Assembly: GCA_900109895.1 (NCBI GenBank)
Contig: FOBR01000008.1
Coordinates: 124,001-188,000, forward strand
Direction of reading: 5' to 3'
Length of the DNA: 64,000 bases
Source: a bacterium A37T11
Lineage (GTDB): Bacteria > Bacteroidota > Bacteroidia > Sphingobacteriales > Sphingobacteriaceae
Both the position numbers and the translations under genes were made by a program. Below are positions 6,148 to 15,154 of the stretch, one piece after another (position 1 is the first letter of the stretch; each line of letters begins with the position of its first letter). Below the pieces are notes generated by a model. The model was not told the origin of the DNA, made no database searches, and saw nothing but the letters and a program-made list of their open reading frames with translations.

Positions 6148-7473
6148 TTAATTGTACAAGATGATTACGGGAATTAATTTTTCCTCTGTTACCAAATCCA
6201 GGCCATAGTGACGTAACTGTTGGCGCATAACGATGAAGTCTTGGATATTACCAGTTAACCGAATATCCACGGGTGAGGATAACCCTATGTTGGTTTCGTT
6301 TACCAAAATCTTCCCTGCGCCATCTTGTTGGCTAAACAGCCGGTCAATCCCCCTGATAAGGTCACTGAATGCACTATTAACAAGTACCAAACTGTCTCTC
6401 GTGTGGGGAGAACTTTTATATGGTTTCCCGCCTGCACTTCTTATTTTATATCCAGGTTCTGTCTGATTCAGGGATTTTAAAACCAGACATTGCTTTCTTC
6501 GTTTTTCCGACTTCACGTTGACAGCAAAATAGTTTGCCAAATCGCGTTTCATCACCTCGCGTATCAAGTGTATCCGTTCAGGTGGTAACCGAGATTCATA
6601 ACAAAATAGGTTCTTGTTTTTCCAATTGTCATCCAGAAAGTGCTGTTCAAATTGTTGATAATTTATGGAATCAGGCAACTCTATTAGGACCCTATTTTCC
6701 TGGTGTCGAAATCCGTCAACAGGGAAACAGTCTTCGTAAGCATATAAAAACAGATTTACGCGTGATTGATTAATGATGTGCAGCCCGATATGCTTACCTG
6801 TTTTCGTATCAAACAAGGGAGCACTAAACTGCCCATCAAAATTTACCCAATGGCTGATCAGGGAATAATAATCGACCTTTGACAGGTTCCTTCCGCCTCC
6901 TTCCGTAAGCAGAGATTCCAAGCTGTTAAAATTTCCATACTCATTTTTTACGGGCATAGTGAGGGTATCACCACGGATGAACTGACGAATAGCGGATGCA
7001 TTCAGAAATTGTTTGGTACCCGTAAAATGCCTTAAAATTCCTTGTTTATCTATCCAAGCGTATGCTGGTACGGTTTGATAACTAAACAAACTTGATAGCA
7101 AAGTATCACCAATTAGCATTGGTAACTTACAATTTCTTGCTTTTTCATTTTTACTTAATAAGGAATTGACTAGCTCCACGCTGCTTCTGGTGACCAGTAA
7201 AACACGGATGTCTGGTCCCAGTTCCTGTTGCAAAGCCTCCATTTTAGGCATATTGGCTATACACGGAGCGCAAAAGACATCCCAGAAATCCAGAATGAGC
7301 AGTTTTGCCTTAAAGTCAAAAAGATTGGCCTCTTTGTTTGGATAATTAATGAGGTGAGTCAATCTTACATTAGGAACGGTATCTCCAATTTGTAGATGTC
7401 GTTGGGACTGCGCCTTACAGTAAATAACCATGCAAATGCCGCAAAGGAGGAAGATTATCTTTTTTAAAATCAT
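6148..7473 (-). CDS. TlpA-like thioredoxin-fold protein with C-terminal DUF3738-like domain
   Basis: The protein has 441 residues. A signal peptide MILKKIIFLLCGICMVIYC is followed by a redoxin-type domain from about 28 to 165. The thiol active site is VFCAPC, with the usual FWDxxC context (LILDFWDVFCAPC). Residues about 230-441 form a second domain whose end (LVNETNIG, then a final strand LIPVIILYN) resembles DUF3738/TIGR03435. It is probably periplasmic and anchored or soluble. It is the last gene of a minus-strand SusC-SusD-TlpA group, 9 bp after susD. A paralogue with the same two-domain build lies at 19867. The TlpA domain would reduce or isomerise disulfides in a ligand or in partner proteins; the role of the tail is unknown. 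Confidence 0.8.
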   Translation of the reverse strand: MILKKIIFLLCGICMVIYCKAQSQRHLQIGDTVPNVRLTHLINYPNKEANLFDFKAKLLILDFWDVFCAPCIANMPKMEALQQELGPDIRVLLVTRSSVELVNSLLSKNEKARNCKLPMLIGDTLLSSLFSYQTVPAYAWIDKQGILRHFTGTKQFLNASAIRQFIRGDTLTMPVKNEYGNFNSLESLLTEGGGRNLSKVDYYSLISHWVNFDGQFSAPLFDTKTGKHIGLHIINQSRVNLFLYAYEDCFPVDGFRHQENRVLIELPDSINYQQFEQHFLDDNWKNKNLFCYESRLPPERIHLIREVMKRDLANYFAVNVKSEKRRKQCLVLKSLNQTEPGYKIRSAGGKPYKSSPHTRDSLVLVNSAFSDLIRGIDRLFSQQDGAGKILVNETNIGLSSPVDIRLTGNIQDFIVMRQQLRHYGLDLVTEEKLIPVIILYN

Positions 7474-7482
7474 AGCGCTTTT

Positions 7483-8850
7483 TTATCGAATGTTTTGTTT
7501 AATTCCGGTAGCTTGGATAATATAATCGGGAATAGGCATCACATAGCGTGGATCATTGGGAGGCAGCGAATAGGTAACACCACTTACCGTCCGACTTATT
7601 GTTACAGACCGATTGGGTTCCTGATTCAACCTGCGTAGGTCTTGCCAGCGCAATCCCCGCCTAATAAGTTCCCTTCTTCGTTCAAGTAAAATAAGTTGAA
7701 TTACATCTTCTGCAATGACGGCAGTCAGGGGTGTAAAATCAATAGATCGATAACGTTTCTCCCGCAAGGAGTTCAGGTCAGCAACAGCATTGCTAATATT
7801 ACCGGCACGTGCCGCACACTCGGCCCGTATCAAGTACATTTCACTACTGGTAGTACCATGGAAAAATTGATTAGTACCCAGGTAGCTTCCCGTAAATCCG
7901 ATAGTTCCATCTGCTTTGTTATAAAAGAAAATGGTTTTACGCAAATCATTATCTTCATAGAGGTCATAAACAGCAGTTGGAATATATGCATTGGTGCGGT
8001 TAAAAATAGCGTAAGGAGGAAACAAGGTAGTAGAAATGTTCACTTCCACATTATAAGGAGCAATGGGGTAAGTCGGCGTTTCAGTCAGGGCATTAAAATC
8101 CAATAGCGCAGGATTGATCTGTAGACTTGAGTCGGCGTATTGGCCAGCCTTTTCATAGTCATGCATAACTAAATAACACCTGGCCAGTGCCGAAAAAGCG
8201 GCCGGTTTGGAAGTCTGCCGGACATCAAGGGGCTGAGCATCCAGCTTGAGGGAAGCTGTTGTCAAATCCAAAAGAATTTGGTCATAGGTCTGTCGAAGGC
8301 TGGACCGGGTGGTTTTCTCATTCACATCCGCCGTGAGCCGTAACGGTATGCCTTCCTTTTGATCCACTGTTGTGGCATCATAAGGTGCTGCAAATAGCTG
8401 GGCAAGGTTAAAGAACGTTTTGGCACGAAAGAAAAGAGCTTCCCCATAAAGTAAATTCCAAAGGTGTTGCTCTGATGGGTCTGGGTGATATTGGAGTAAA
8501 GCATCCAATGCCACGTTGCATTGAAAAATCTGCTTGTAGTTGTCATCCCATTCGGTTAGCATGGTGACACCATCAAGTATGTTTTTTTCCCATAAGTAAG
8601 CGGCACGTTCCCGAGGAGTTCTGGCATTGAAGGTAATATCTGTTACTTCATATTCATCCGCACTCTCCTCTGCTAAACCTATATTATCGTATCGGAGCAA
8701 ATCAATATTTAAGAGAGCCCTGATATCATCAAGGGTGCTGGGAACCGTAAGGCTGATATCTCGTTTTACTTCCAGCCATTGGTCGCTACAACTAAACAAA
8801 AGCAAACAGAAGCAGTTGATAAAAAATAATATTCTTTTTTTCATGATCAA
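7483..8850 (-). CDS. RagB/SusD family outer-membrane lipoprotein
   Basis: The protein has 455 residues. A lipobox is seen in LLLFSCSDQWLEV, giving an acylated surface lipoprotein. The N-terminal VPSTLDDIRALLN segment, a TPR-like middle (FFRAKTFFNLAQLFAAPYD, PAAFSALARCYLVMHDYEKA) and the C-terminal SusD signature around LRAECAARAGN, LNSLREKRY, ERRRELIRRGLRWQDLRRLN are all present. It acts as the lid and ligand-binding partner of the TonB-dependent SusC channel encoded just upstream (11-bp gap). Its ligand cannot be read from sequence. The start may be the second Met (MKKRILFF). No glycan-degrading enzyme accompanies this locus, so it need not import sugars. Confidence 0.9.
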   Translation of the reverse strand: MIMKKRILFFINCFCLLLFSCSDQWLEVKRDISLTVPSTLDDIRALLNIDLLRYDNIGLAEESADEYEVTDITFNARTPRERAAYLWEKNILDGVTMLTEWDDNYKQIFQCNVALDALLQYHPDPSEQHLWNLLYGEALFFRAKTFFNLAQLFAAPYDATTVDQKEGIPLRLTADVNEKTTRSSLRQTYDQILLDLTTASLKLDAQPLDVRQTSKPAAFSALARCYLVMHDYEKAGQYADSSLQINPALLDFNALTETPTYPIAPYNVEVNISTTLFPPYAIFNRTNAYIPTAVYDLYEDNDLRKTIFFYNKADGTIGFTGSYLGTNQFFHGTTSSEMYLIRAECAARAGNISNAVADLNSLREKRYRSIDFTPLTAVIAEDVIQLILLERRRELIRRGLRWQDLRRLNQEPNRSVTISRTVSGVTYSLPPNDPRYVMPIPDYIIQATGIKQNIR

Positions 8851-8861
8851 GGAATAATGTG

Positions 8862-11800
8862 TTAAAAATGGGCTGTTAGTCCTGCGGATAAAGTAAAAGG
8901 TTGAGGCAATACATCTGTGGCATAATCAGGGTCGATCCCTTGATTATTGGTGCGCCAGAGAATCCCCAGGTTGTTGGCGTACACATAAAAATGGATATTG
9001 CGGAACTGATAACTAACCTGGATATCCTGCAACCGGATGTGATCGCCTTTTTCTACTAAAGCAGACGAATTACTATAAAAAGCATCACTACCGGAGGTTA
9101 AAGGATAAATAAGGGCCGGTATATCGGTCGTCATTTCATCACCTTGTTTTTGCCAGCGGTTGGCATAGTCTGAATGCCCATCGTGGCTGGCAAATAGGTA
9201 ATCATACCGGATGGATGATCGCCTGAAATAATAACCTAGCTTATAGCTTATGTTCACTGAGACGGAAAAATTTCTATAAGACAGGTCATTCCGGAAAGAG
9301 CCGTAATACGGAGGTGTCGCATGGCCGTGATATTTGAGGGAATCCATGCTGTAAGCCTTAGTAATGCCTGCATAATTCGTACTGGGCACACCATTTAGAA
9401 AACCTCTTGGGGCGCCGGTTTGCGGGTCTAACCCTGCCCAGGGGTAGCTATAAACAGAAAACAAGGGTTTGCCGACTGTTGGCGTGTAGCTGCTACCCGT
9501 AAGGCTACCATCTGCAAAATAGTTGCTGATACTAGATGGTGTATTATTGTACTTGGTAATCTCATCAGTTGTAAAGCTGGAAAACAAGGTACAACTCCAT
9601 TTGTATTCATGTTGCAAAGGTTGCACCGTGACCATTACATCCAAGCCTTTACCCCGCATATTTGCCAGGTTACCCTTGAAACTAGTGCGGCCTGTGGTAG
9701 ATTCCAGCGGGCCAGTACCTAACAAGTCTTTACCATGTTTGGTATAGTAGTCTACACTTCCAACCAACCACTGGTGGGGTAAGCCAAAGTCTATTCCAAG
9801 GTTGAGTTGCGAGGTTCTCTCCCCACGCAAGTCAGCATTGGGAAGCGAGTAAATAGAGGCATAAGCTAGTCCTGTTTCAGCATCCGTATAATATTTGGCT
9901 GTGGTAAACGCAGTAACGGTATTATCAATATTCCCATTATAGCCATACGTTGCCCGAACATTCAATTGTGGCAGCCAGTCAAATTTGTAAAAAGGTTCTT
10001 CTGCCGCATTCCATTTAAACCCAACTGACCATAAAGGCACCGAGCGTTGATTGGCTTTGACGCCAAATAGGTTTGACTGATCGATGCGCGCACTGCCAGA
10101 CAAGGTATAGCGATGCTGATAGGTATAGGAGCCATTGGCATAATAAGACCGGAAGCGATCTACTGTTTGGGTGACACTGTTGGAAGAGGAGATGTTAGAC
10201 CAGTTACCCGAAGGATAAAGCTTAAACGTGCTATCCTGATTGACAGGTTTGGCCAGTCCGGTTTTTTCATCATAGCCATATAGTACCTGTTCGTTGCCGT
10301 TTGATTTTGATTGACGGAGCTCCATACCTGCCAGCAGCACCAGCGAATGAGAACCTTTGTCCAATCGGTAGTCTGCCTGAAACCGTCCGCTGTGAGCGGT
10401 CAGATCCTGATGGCCTAACGAAAGGTAGGCCCCTAACGGGAGGTTGTAGGTAATACCTTTGGAGCCTATGACTGAATATTGGTTGATCAGGTTGCGGGTA
10501 AAGTAAGTGTCTTGACTATACAGCTCTCTGGATGTATTAAACTGTTTTTCGTACTGGTAAAGCAAACTGGTCTTGAAACCTTTGAACCAGGAATAACTGA
10601 TGGTATTATTAAAGCGGATGTGATGGATCTGGCTGCGCTGGTCGGCGTAGTTAATTTCGTCCAAAGGTACGTATAACCAATTGAGCAACCCTTTGTCTTC
10701 GGCTGTCTCGGCAAACGATAGCCGATAGTCGCGTGCGACCGGCAAATGATTGCCCTGATCATCTGCCAGCCGTTGGTAAGCTTCGCCATTTTGGATGCCT
10801 TGTAAGCTACTGTTTATCCGGTTTTGGCTGTGGGTATAAAAAATGGCGTTATCGATGGATAAGTTAGCAATGGGCTGCAGGCTTTGCTGGGCAGACAGGG
10901 TGAATCGATTGTCCCCATTGCCCACAACAGCTGACTGGTTCTTATCAAACCCAGCATTCAGGCTGTATTGCTGCTTATTGCTGCCTCCGCGCATACCCAG
11001 GTCGTACTGTTGTTTGAAAGAAGGTTGGTAAAAGTACTTGCCCAGGTCATTGCGCAGGTCGTGTTGCTTCAGTGCATCCAATTGAATCTGCTTTTCGCCT
11101 TCAGAGAGTGCTGCATTGTCCAATATCTCTGCGACCGGATTAATGACCGGATAACTGGTAGTATTGGTTAAAGAACTATTATAATACCCCTGTTTATACA
11201 GGAACTGCTCAACATCAACCAGGTCACTTGGGCTGATTTTCGGTTCGTAGAAAAGGTCTGGTTTTGTGCCAATCGTCAGATTGCTATTAAAATTAATTTG
11301 TATAGGTTGGTTGCGTTTCCCTTTCTTGGTCGTGATCACAATGACGCCATTCCCTGCACGTACACCCCAAATACTTGCGGCTGCGGCATCGCGCAGGATG
11401 GAGACATCGGCAATATCATTTGGGTTTAGGTTAGAAAGGTCGCCTTCATAAGGAAAGTTATCCACAACGATTAAGGGGTCAGCATTGGCAAAGATGGTGC
11501 TTCGGCCCCGGATGCTGAGTTTGGGGGTGCCGCCTGCGCGCTCATCAATTAGGAGGGAAGGGGTAACGCCTTTGAGGCGGCTAATGACATCGGTAGAAAC
11601 ACTTCGGTTAAACAAGGCGCTATCAATAAACACAAATGAACCGGTAGCCCGTTCCTTGGGAAGGATTTGGTAACCTGTAGAGACCGAAACCTCTTGTAAT
11701 TGGATGGTGTCTTTTAATGAATTTTTGGTAGTGTCTTGAATAGGCATCCCGAAAACGGAGGTGAAACCAGTATAGGGCACCCGCGACACGCGCGCGCCAG

Positions 11801-11888
11801 CAAAAGACTGCATACCGATCGAAAAAACGATCGACATACCCGAAATTTTCAGTATTTTTAGCCAGAAATTTGGGCAATGATATTCCAT
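8862..11888 (-). CDS. SusC/RagA family TonB-linked outer-membrane protein, short N-terminal form
   Basis: I prefer the Met at 11888, giving about 1008 residues; an upstream Met at 11906 is possible. A signal-like helix (ILKISGMSIVFSIGMQSFAG) leads almost directly to the plug: VSVSTGYQILPKERATGSF, then GGTPKLSIRGRSTI, NADPLIVVDNFPYEGD and DAAAASIWGVRAGNGVIVIT. The rest is a long TonB-dependent beta-barrel ending in a typical aromatic strand (FTLSAGLTAHF). Unlike most SusC proteins it lacks both the STN domain and the carboxypeptidase-regulatory domain, so it should not signal through a FecR anti-sigma. It heads the minus-strand SusC-SusD-TlpA operon and imports an unknown ligand with energy from TonB. 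Confidence 0.9.
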   Translation of the reverse strand: MEYHCPNFWLKILKISGMSIVFSIGMQSFAGARVSRVPYTGFTSVFGMPIQDTTKNSLKDTIQLQEVSVSTGYQILPKERATGSFVFIDSALFNRSVSTDVISRLKGVTPSLLIDERAGGTPKLSIRGRSTIFANADPLIVVDNFPYEGDLSNLNPNDIADVSILRDAAAASIWGVRAGNGVIVITTKKGKRNQPIQINFNSNLTIGTKPDLFYEPKISPSDLVDVEQFLYKQGYYNSSLTNTTSYPVINPVAEILDNAALSEGEKQIQLDALKQHDLRNDLGKYFYQPSFKQQYDLGMRGGSNKQQYSLNAGFDKNQSAVVGNGDNRFTLSAQQSLQPIANLSIDNAIFYTHSQNRINSSLQGIQNGEAYQRLADDQGNHLPVARDYRLSFAETAEDKGLLNWLYVPLDEINYADQRSQIHHIRFNNTISYSWFKGFKTSLLYQYEKQFNTSRELYSQDTYFTRNLINQYSVIGSKGITYNLPLGAYLSLGHQDLTAHSGRFQADYRLDKGSHSLVLLAGMELRQSKSNGNEQVLYGYDEKTGLAKPVNQDSTFKLYPSGNWSNISSSNSVTQTVDRFRSYYANGSYTYQHRYTLSGSARIDQSNLFGVKANQRSVPLWSVGFKWNAAEEPFYKFDWLPQLNVRATYGYNGNIDNTVTAFTTAKYYTDAETGLAYASIYSLPNADLRGERTSQLNLGIDFGLPHQWLVGSVDYYTKHGKDLLGTGPLESTTGRTSFKGNLANMRGKGLDVMVTVQPLQHEYKWSCTLFSSFTTDEITKYNNTPSSISNYFADGSLTGSSYTPTVGKPLFSVYSYPWAGLDPQTGAPRGFLNGVPSTNYAGITKAYSMDSLKYHGHATPPYYGSFRNDLSYRNFSVSVNISYKLGYYFRRSSIRYDYLFASHDGHSDYANRWQKQGDEMTTDIPALIYPLTSGSDAFYSNSSALVEKGDHIRLQDIQVSYQFRNIHFYVYANNLGILWRTNNQGIDPDYATDVLPQPFTLSAGLTAHF

Positions 11889-11906
11889 AGAATAAAAATT
11901 ATTCAT

Positions 11907-12479
11907 TTATTAGTTGATTTATTGTTAAAAATCAGTTAGTTAAAAAAGCTTTGGTGCGCTAAACAGGAAGGCTTTACGCTTTTATTCTGGCGCTGAAATA
12001 ATACGGATAATCGGGTCCTGCAACATGCAGAAACCGCTGGCAGCGCACGAGGGGCTGCTATAAAGATAAGGAAATGGATAATAAGGTGTACTCGTTCTGT
12101 CCATACATTAACAGGATTATCACAAACGAGACTCTTGCGGGGTGAAATGGCCTTCCTAAAAACGGGATGGCCCCTTTCTTCCACTGCTATCGGGGTACGG
12201 CAAAGAACCTTGACACAGTTTCCAAAAGGGGCCAAACCCGATTCTTGCAAATATACAAAAATGTCGGGCATGGTATTCCCAAATGGCCTCGTGTCATTGA
12301 AAATTTGCCGTTTCCGATAACGAGACTCTTATATATCCCGGCAAGCCGGGTCAATATTTTAAGGATTTCAGCAGGCTTTCTGATTTGCCATTTAGTCTGT
12401 TGTAATCCGATGAAGCAAAGGTAACAATAAAAATAAAATTACCCAATAGATACCAAATTTATTTTTAATTATTTTTAAA
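11907..12479. other. 573-bp divergent regulatory interval
   Basis: This lies between the minus-strand susC and the plus-strand XRE regulator. I see no gene with protein-like composition. It holds an inverted repeat, GGCCCCTTT (12169-12177) with AAAGGGGCC (12225-12233), and a direct repeat AACGAGACTCTT at 12125-12136 and 12318-12329. These are plausible regulator-binding or transcript-folding sites for one or both SusCD loci; none has been assigned. Confidence 0.4.
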
Positions 12480-13040
12480 TTGAAAAATCAGTTTGACGAA
12501 AACCCAAGGATACAGTTTGGGAAACAACTCAAAAAGTATCGGATATTATATAAACTATCTCAATTGAAGTTAGCGGAGGCTATAGGTACGGATAATTCAT
12601 ACATTGCCAAAGTAGAGGAAGGAAAATTAAATGTAGGGATTGATAATCTGCATAAGTTTGCCCATTTTTTTGATGTGAAATACTACGAGTTGGCGAATCC
12701 GTACTTTCCATTGCCATCCGGCAAAGTAATACCGACAAGCATCCGGGATTTATTGGAACGCACAAAAAAATATAAAGCTGACCGTCCAAAGCAACCCCGA
12801 ATAAAGCTTTCTCCTTTTCTGGATGAGTTGTTAAAATCAAACTTCCTGAAAAAGCCCCGCACCTTGGCCGAAATAACGGAAAAGCTGTCTGACAAAGTAA
12901 TTGTTCCCCAAAGCCGCATTGCCGTACTCCTAGGAAAACACCCTCGCAACAAACTTATTAGAGTCATCCCCGGGGAAGAGTGGGGTGGGAGGGTGAATAA
13001 GTTTGTGTTGCGATTAGACGAAATACCACCTACAGGTTGA
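12480..13040 (+). CDS. XRE-family helix-turn-helix regulator with a conserved C-terminal domain
   Basis: The protein has 186 residues and starts at TTG 12480, with no ATG available ahead of the HTH. Residues about 10-70 are a Cro/CI-type helix-turn-helix (FGKQLKKYRILYKLSQLKLAEAIG, then NSYIAKVEEGKLNVGIDNLHKFAHFF). Residues about 115-180 form a second small domain: TLAEITEKL, SRIAVLLGKHPRNK, IRVIPGEEWGGRVNKFVL. The same C-terminal domain survives as a remnant at 21307-21510, on the far side of the sigma/SusCD locus. The gene sits between the two SusCD loci and may regulate one of them. The HTH call is firm; the targets are unknown. Confidence 0.85.
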   Translation: MKNQFDENPRIQFGKQLKKYRILYKLSQLKLAEAIGTDNSYIAKVEEGKLNVGIDNLHKFAHFFDVKYYELANPYFPLPSGKVIPTSIRDLLERTKKYKADRPKQPRIKLSPFLDELLKSNFLKKPRTLAEITEKLSDKVIVPQSRIAVLLGKHPRNKLIRVIPGEEWGGRVNKFVLRLDEIPPTG

Positions 13041-13143
13041 CGGATGGTGTCATGGAGCAAGCGTTCTTTTTAAGCAGGAGGCACTTGCACGATGGACTAT
13101 TTTTTATGTTCATTATTTTTAATAAATTTACCGAAATATTAAA

Positions 13144-13725
13144 ATGGAAAGGACGACCTACCGCACACTTCCGGAAGATCAGTTGATAGCGCTACTAAAG
13201 CAGGGGGATGAAAGCGCCTTTAATGAAATCTATCTGCGTTATTACGATTTTTTAATAACCTATTCATTTAAATTAACAGGCGATGAACAAGAAAGCAAAG
13301 ATATTGTGCAGGATTTGTTTGTCAATTTATGGACAAATCGCCTAAAAACCGAAATTACAGGTAAATTGTTTTCGTACCTGCATCAAGGGGTGCGCTATGG
13401 TTTTTTATACCGGGAACGGGGGAAAAATTCAACCACCAGGTTTCAGGAAGGGTTAAAACACTTTCTTAAACGGGAGAATAATGCGGTTGATAATTATATA
13501 CTAGAGAAAGAATTGATAGCCCGGCTTGAGAAGCTGGCCATGACGCTTCCAGGCAAAACGGGGAAAGTTTTTCTTATGACCCATTTTGGAAACTATAGCC
13601 CCGAAGAGATTGCGAAGGCGATGGGAATAAACGAACGGACTGTTAAAAACTTGCTAAGCCAGGCTGTTAAAAATATGAAGTTGCGACTGGGCCTTGCCCT
13701 ACTGCTTGGCATATTGCTTCCTTAA
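13144..13725 (+). CDS. ECF-type RNA polymerase sigma factor (FecI-like)
   Basis: The protein has 193 residues. The sigma-2 region lies at about 20-90 (DESAFNEIYLRYYDFLITYSF, DEQESKDIVQDLFVNLW). The sigma-4 helix-turn-helix lies at about 130-185 (LPGKTGKVFLMTHFGNYSPEEIAKAMG, INERTVKNLLSQAVKNM). A hydrophobic tail LGLALLLGILLP ends the protein, as in many Bacteroidota ECF factors. It is followed by fecR-like and susC genes, the standard arrangement in which ligand binding at SusC releases the sigma factor through FecR. It should direct transcription of this SusCD operon. The TACCGAAATATTAAA stretch upstream is AT-rich but does not match the housekeeping promoter clearly. Confidence 0.93.
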   Translation: MERTTYRTLPEDQLIALLKQGDESAFNEIYLRYYDFLITYSFKLTGDEQESKDIVQDLFVNLWTNRLKTEITGKLFSYLHQGVRYGFLYRERGKNSTTRFQEGLKHFLKRENNAVDNYILEKELIARLEKLAMTLPGKTGKVFLMTHFGNYSPEEIAKAMGINERTVKNLLSQAVKNMKLRLGLALLLGILLP

Positions 13726-13814
13726 TACAGGCTATTCTATGGGCTGAAATTTTTTTTAAATTTTTCGTGATTTTTTAATGGGTCATGCTTCATATATGTA
13801 TACGGGCCAAAACA

Positions 13815-14966
13815 ATGGATCACGAAAGGGCAAAAAAGCTGATAGAAAAGTACGTCGAAGGAACTTGCACACCCGATGAACGGGCTTTACTTGAAAACTA
13901 TTATAACGAGTATCTGGGCAGCGAAAGCAATATTGTGTCTAAAAGCTTTATAAAGCACTCAGCGAAAGACACCTATCGTGCCATTGTTTCGCAGGCAGGC
14001 ATTGGTGGTAGGCGTGCTAATTTTTATCAGCAGCCGTTATGGGCTGCTGCTGCTGCTATACTCCTTGTAGCTTTTATTGGTATATATTTCTACCAGCGCC
14101 TGCACTCTCCAGCAGCCTCTGAAATAGTACAGGATATATCTCCCGGTTACAACCAAGCCACGCTCACATTAGCTGATGGCACCACAGTACCATTGGACTC
14201 AGCCCAAAGCGGCATCATTATCGGAGATAAATACATCAAATATCAAAGTGGCAAATCGGTTTCAGGCGTCAAACTGAAAGCAGGCAAAGGATTACACTCT
14301 GCTCAGGATGACTTTCTTTTGGAGCTTACTACCCCTAAAGGAGGGCAATACCAAATTATCCTCAGTGACGGCACCAAAGTCTGGCTTAACGCTGCTTCCA
14401 CCTTAAAATATCCGAGCCGGTTCAGCGACTATAAGAGAGAGGTGTTTTTAGAAGGTGAAGGATATTTTGAAATTAAAGAAGACAAAGCCAGACCATTCAA
14501 GGTATTAAGCAAAAACCAAGAAGTGGCCGTTTTGGGTACCTCCTTTAACCTCAGGGCCTACGTGGATGAAGCGTCTGTCAAAACTACCTTAATTACCGGT
14601 TCTGTGCAGGTAAGTGCGTTGAACAGATCAACGAAGAAACCCATAACCAAAAAGCTGTTAACCCCTAATCATCAAGCCATTTTAGAAGGAACTAATCTTA
14701 AAGTAGCGATGGCTGACGCAGAAGCAGAAACCGCCTGGAAATGGGGTTTTTTTAACTTCCGAAACAGAACCTTGGCAGAAGCGTTGCACGATTTGGGCCG
14801 CTGGTATGACATAGATATTGTTTACCCTGAGGGTATACCCACTGTTGAATTTTGGGGTGAGCTAGGCCGCAATCTAAGCTTTGAGCATGTGCTGAAGGCT
14901 CTGGAACAGTCAGGCGTGCATTATAGCCTGGCTCCAGGCCGTCAATTAATCATCCATAAACAATGA
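13815..14966 (+). CDS. FecR-family anti-sigma factor with DUF4974-type tail
   Basis: I chose ATG 13815 (MDHERAKKLIEKYVEG), giving 383 residues; an in-frame ATG at 13785 would add ten. The N-terminal cytoplasmic part binds the sigma factor. A membrane helix lies at about 76-97 (LWAAAAAILLVAFIGIYFY). The periplasmic FecR domain follows (TPKGGQYQIILSDGTKVWLN, REVFLEGEGYFEI, LGTSFNLRAY, VKTTLITGSVQV). The C-terminal 70 residues (RTLAEALHDLGRWYDIDIVY) fit DUF4974, which contacts the STN domain of SusC. It lies between its sigma factor and its SusC partner, which does carry an STN domain. Confidence 0.93.
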   Translation: MDHERAKKLIEKYVEGTCTPDERALLENYYNEYLGSESNIVSKSFIKHSAKDTYRAIVSQAGIGGRRANFYQQPLWAAAAAILLVAFIGIYFYQRLHSPAASEIVQDISPGYNQATLTLADGTTVPLDSAQSGIIIGDKYIKYQSGKSVSGVKLKAGKGLHSAQDDFLLELTTPKGGQYQIILSDGTKVWLNAASTLKYPSRFSDYKREVFLEGEGYFEIKEDKARPFKVLSKNQEVAVLGTSFNLRAYVDEASVKTTLITGSVQVSALNRSTKKPITKKLLTPNHQAILEGTNLKVAMADAEAETAWKWGFFNFRNRTLAEALHDLGRWYDIDIVYPEGIPTVEFWGELGRNLSFEHVLKALEQSGVHYSLAPGRQLIIHKQ

Positions 14967-15154
14967 ACAACATGAAAGCAGCCCCAACATAAATGAACTC
15001 ATTTTGCCGGTAAGATATTATAGAAATGGCCGGAAGTTCCAATAAAGAGCAGAAAAGTGCTGGTAACACCTTTCTGCTATTAGATGGGGCGCCTCAGTAT
15101 TCGTCTTAGCAAACAAATAACAAAAGAGTTTTACACCCCAAACCAAACGAAGGT

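Noticed and set aside
11936..12271. 111-residue minus-strand reading frame between the SusCD loci
   Set aside because: Composition is not protein-like (scattered Cys and basic residues, no family) and it overlaps the inverted repeats of a probable regulatory interval.
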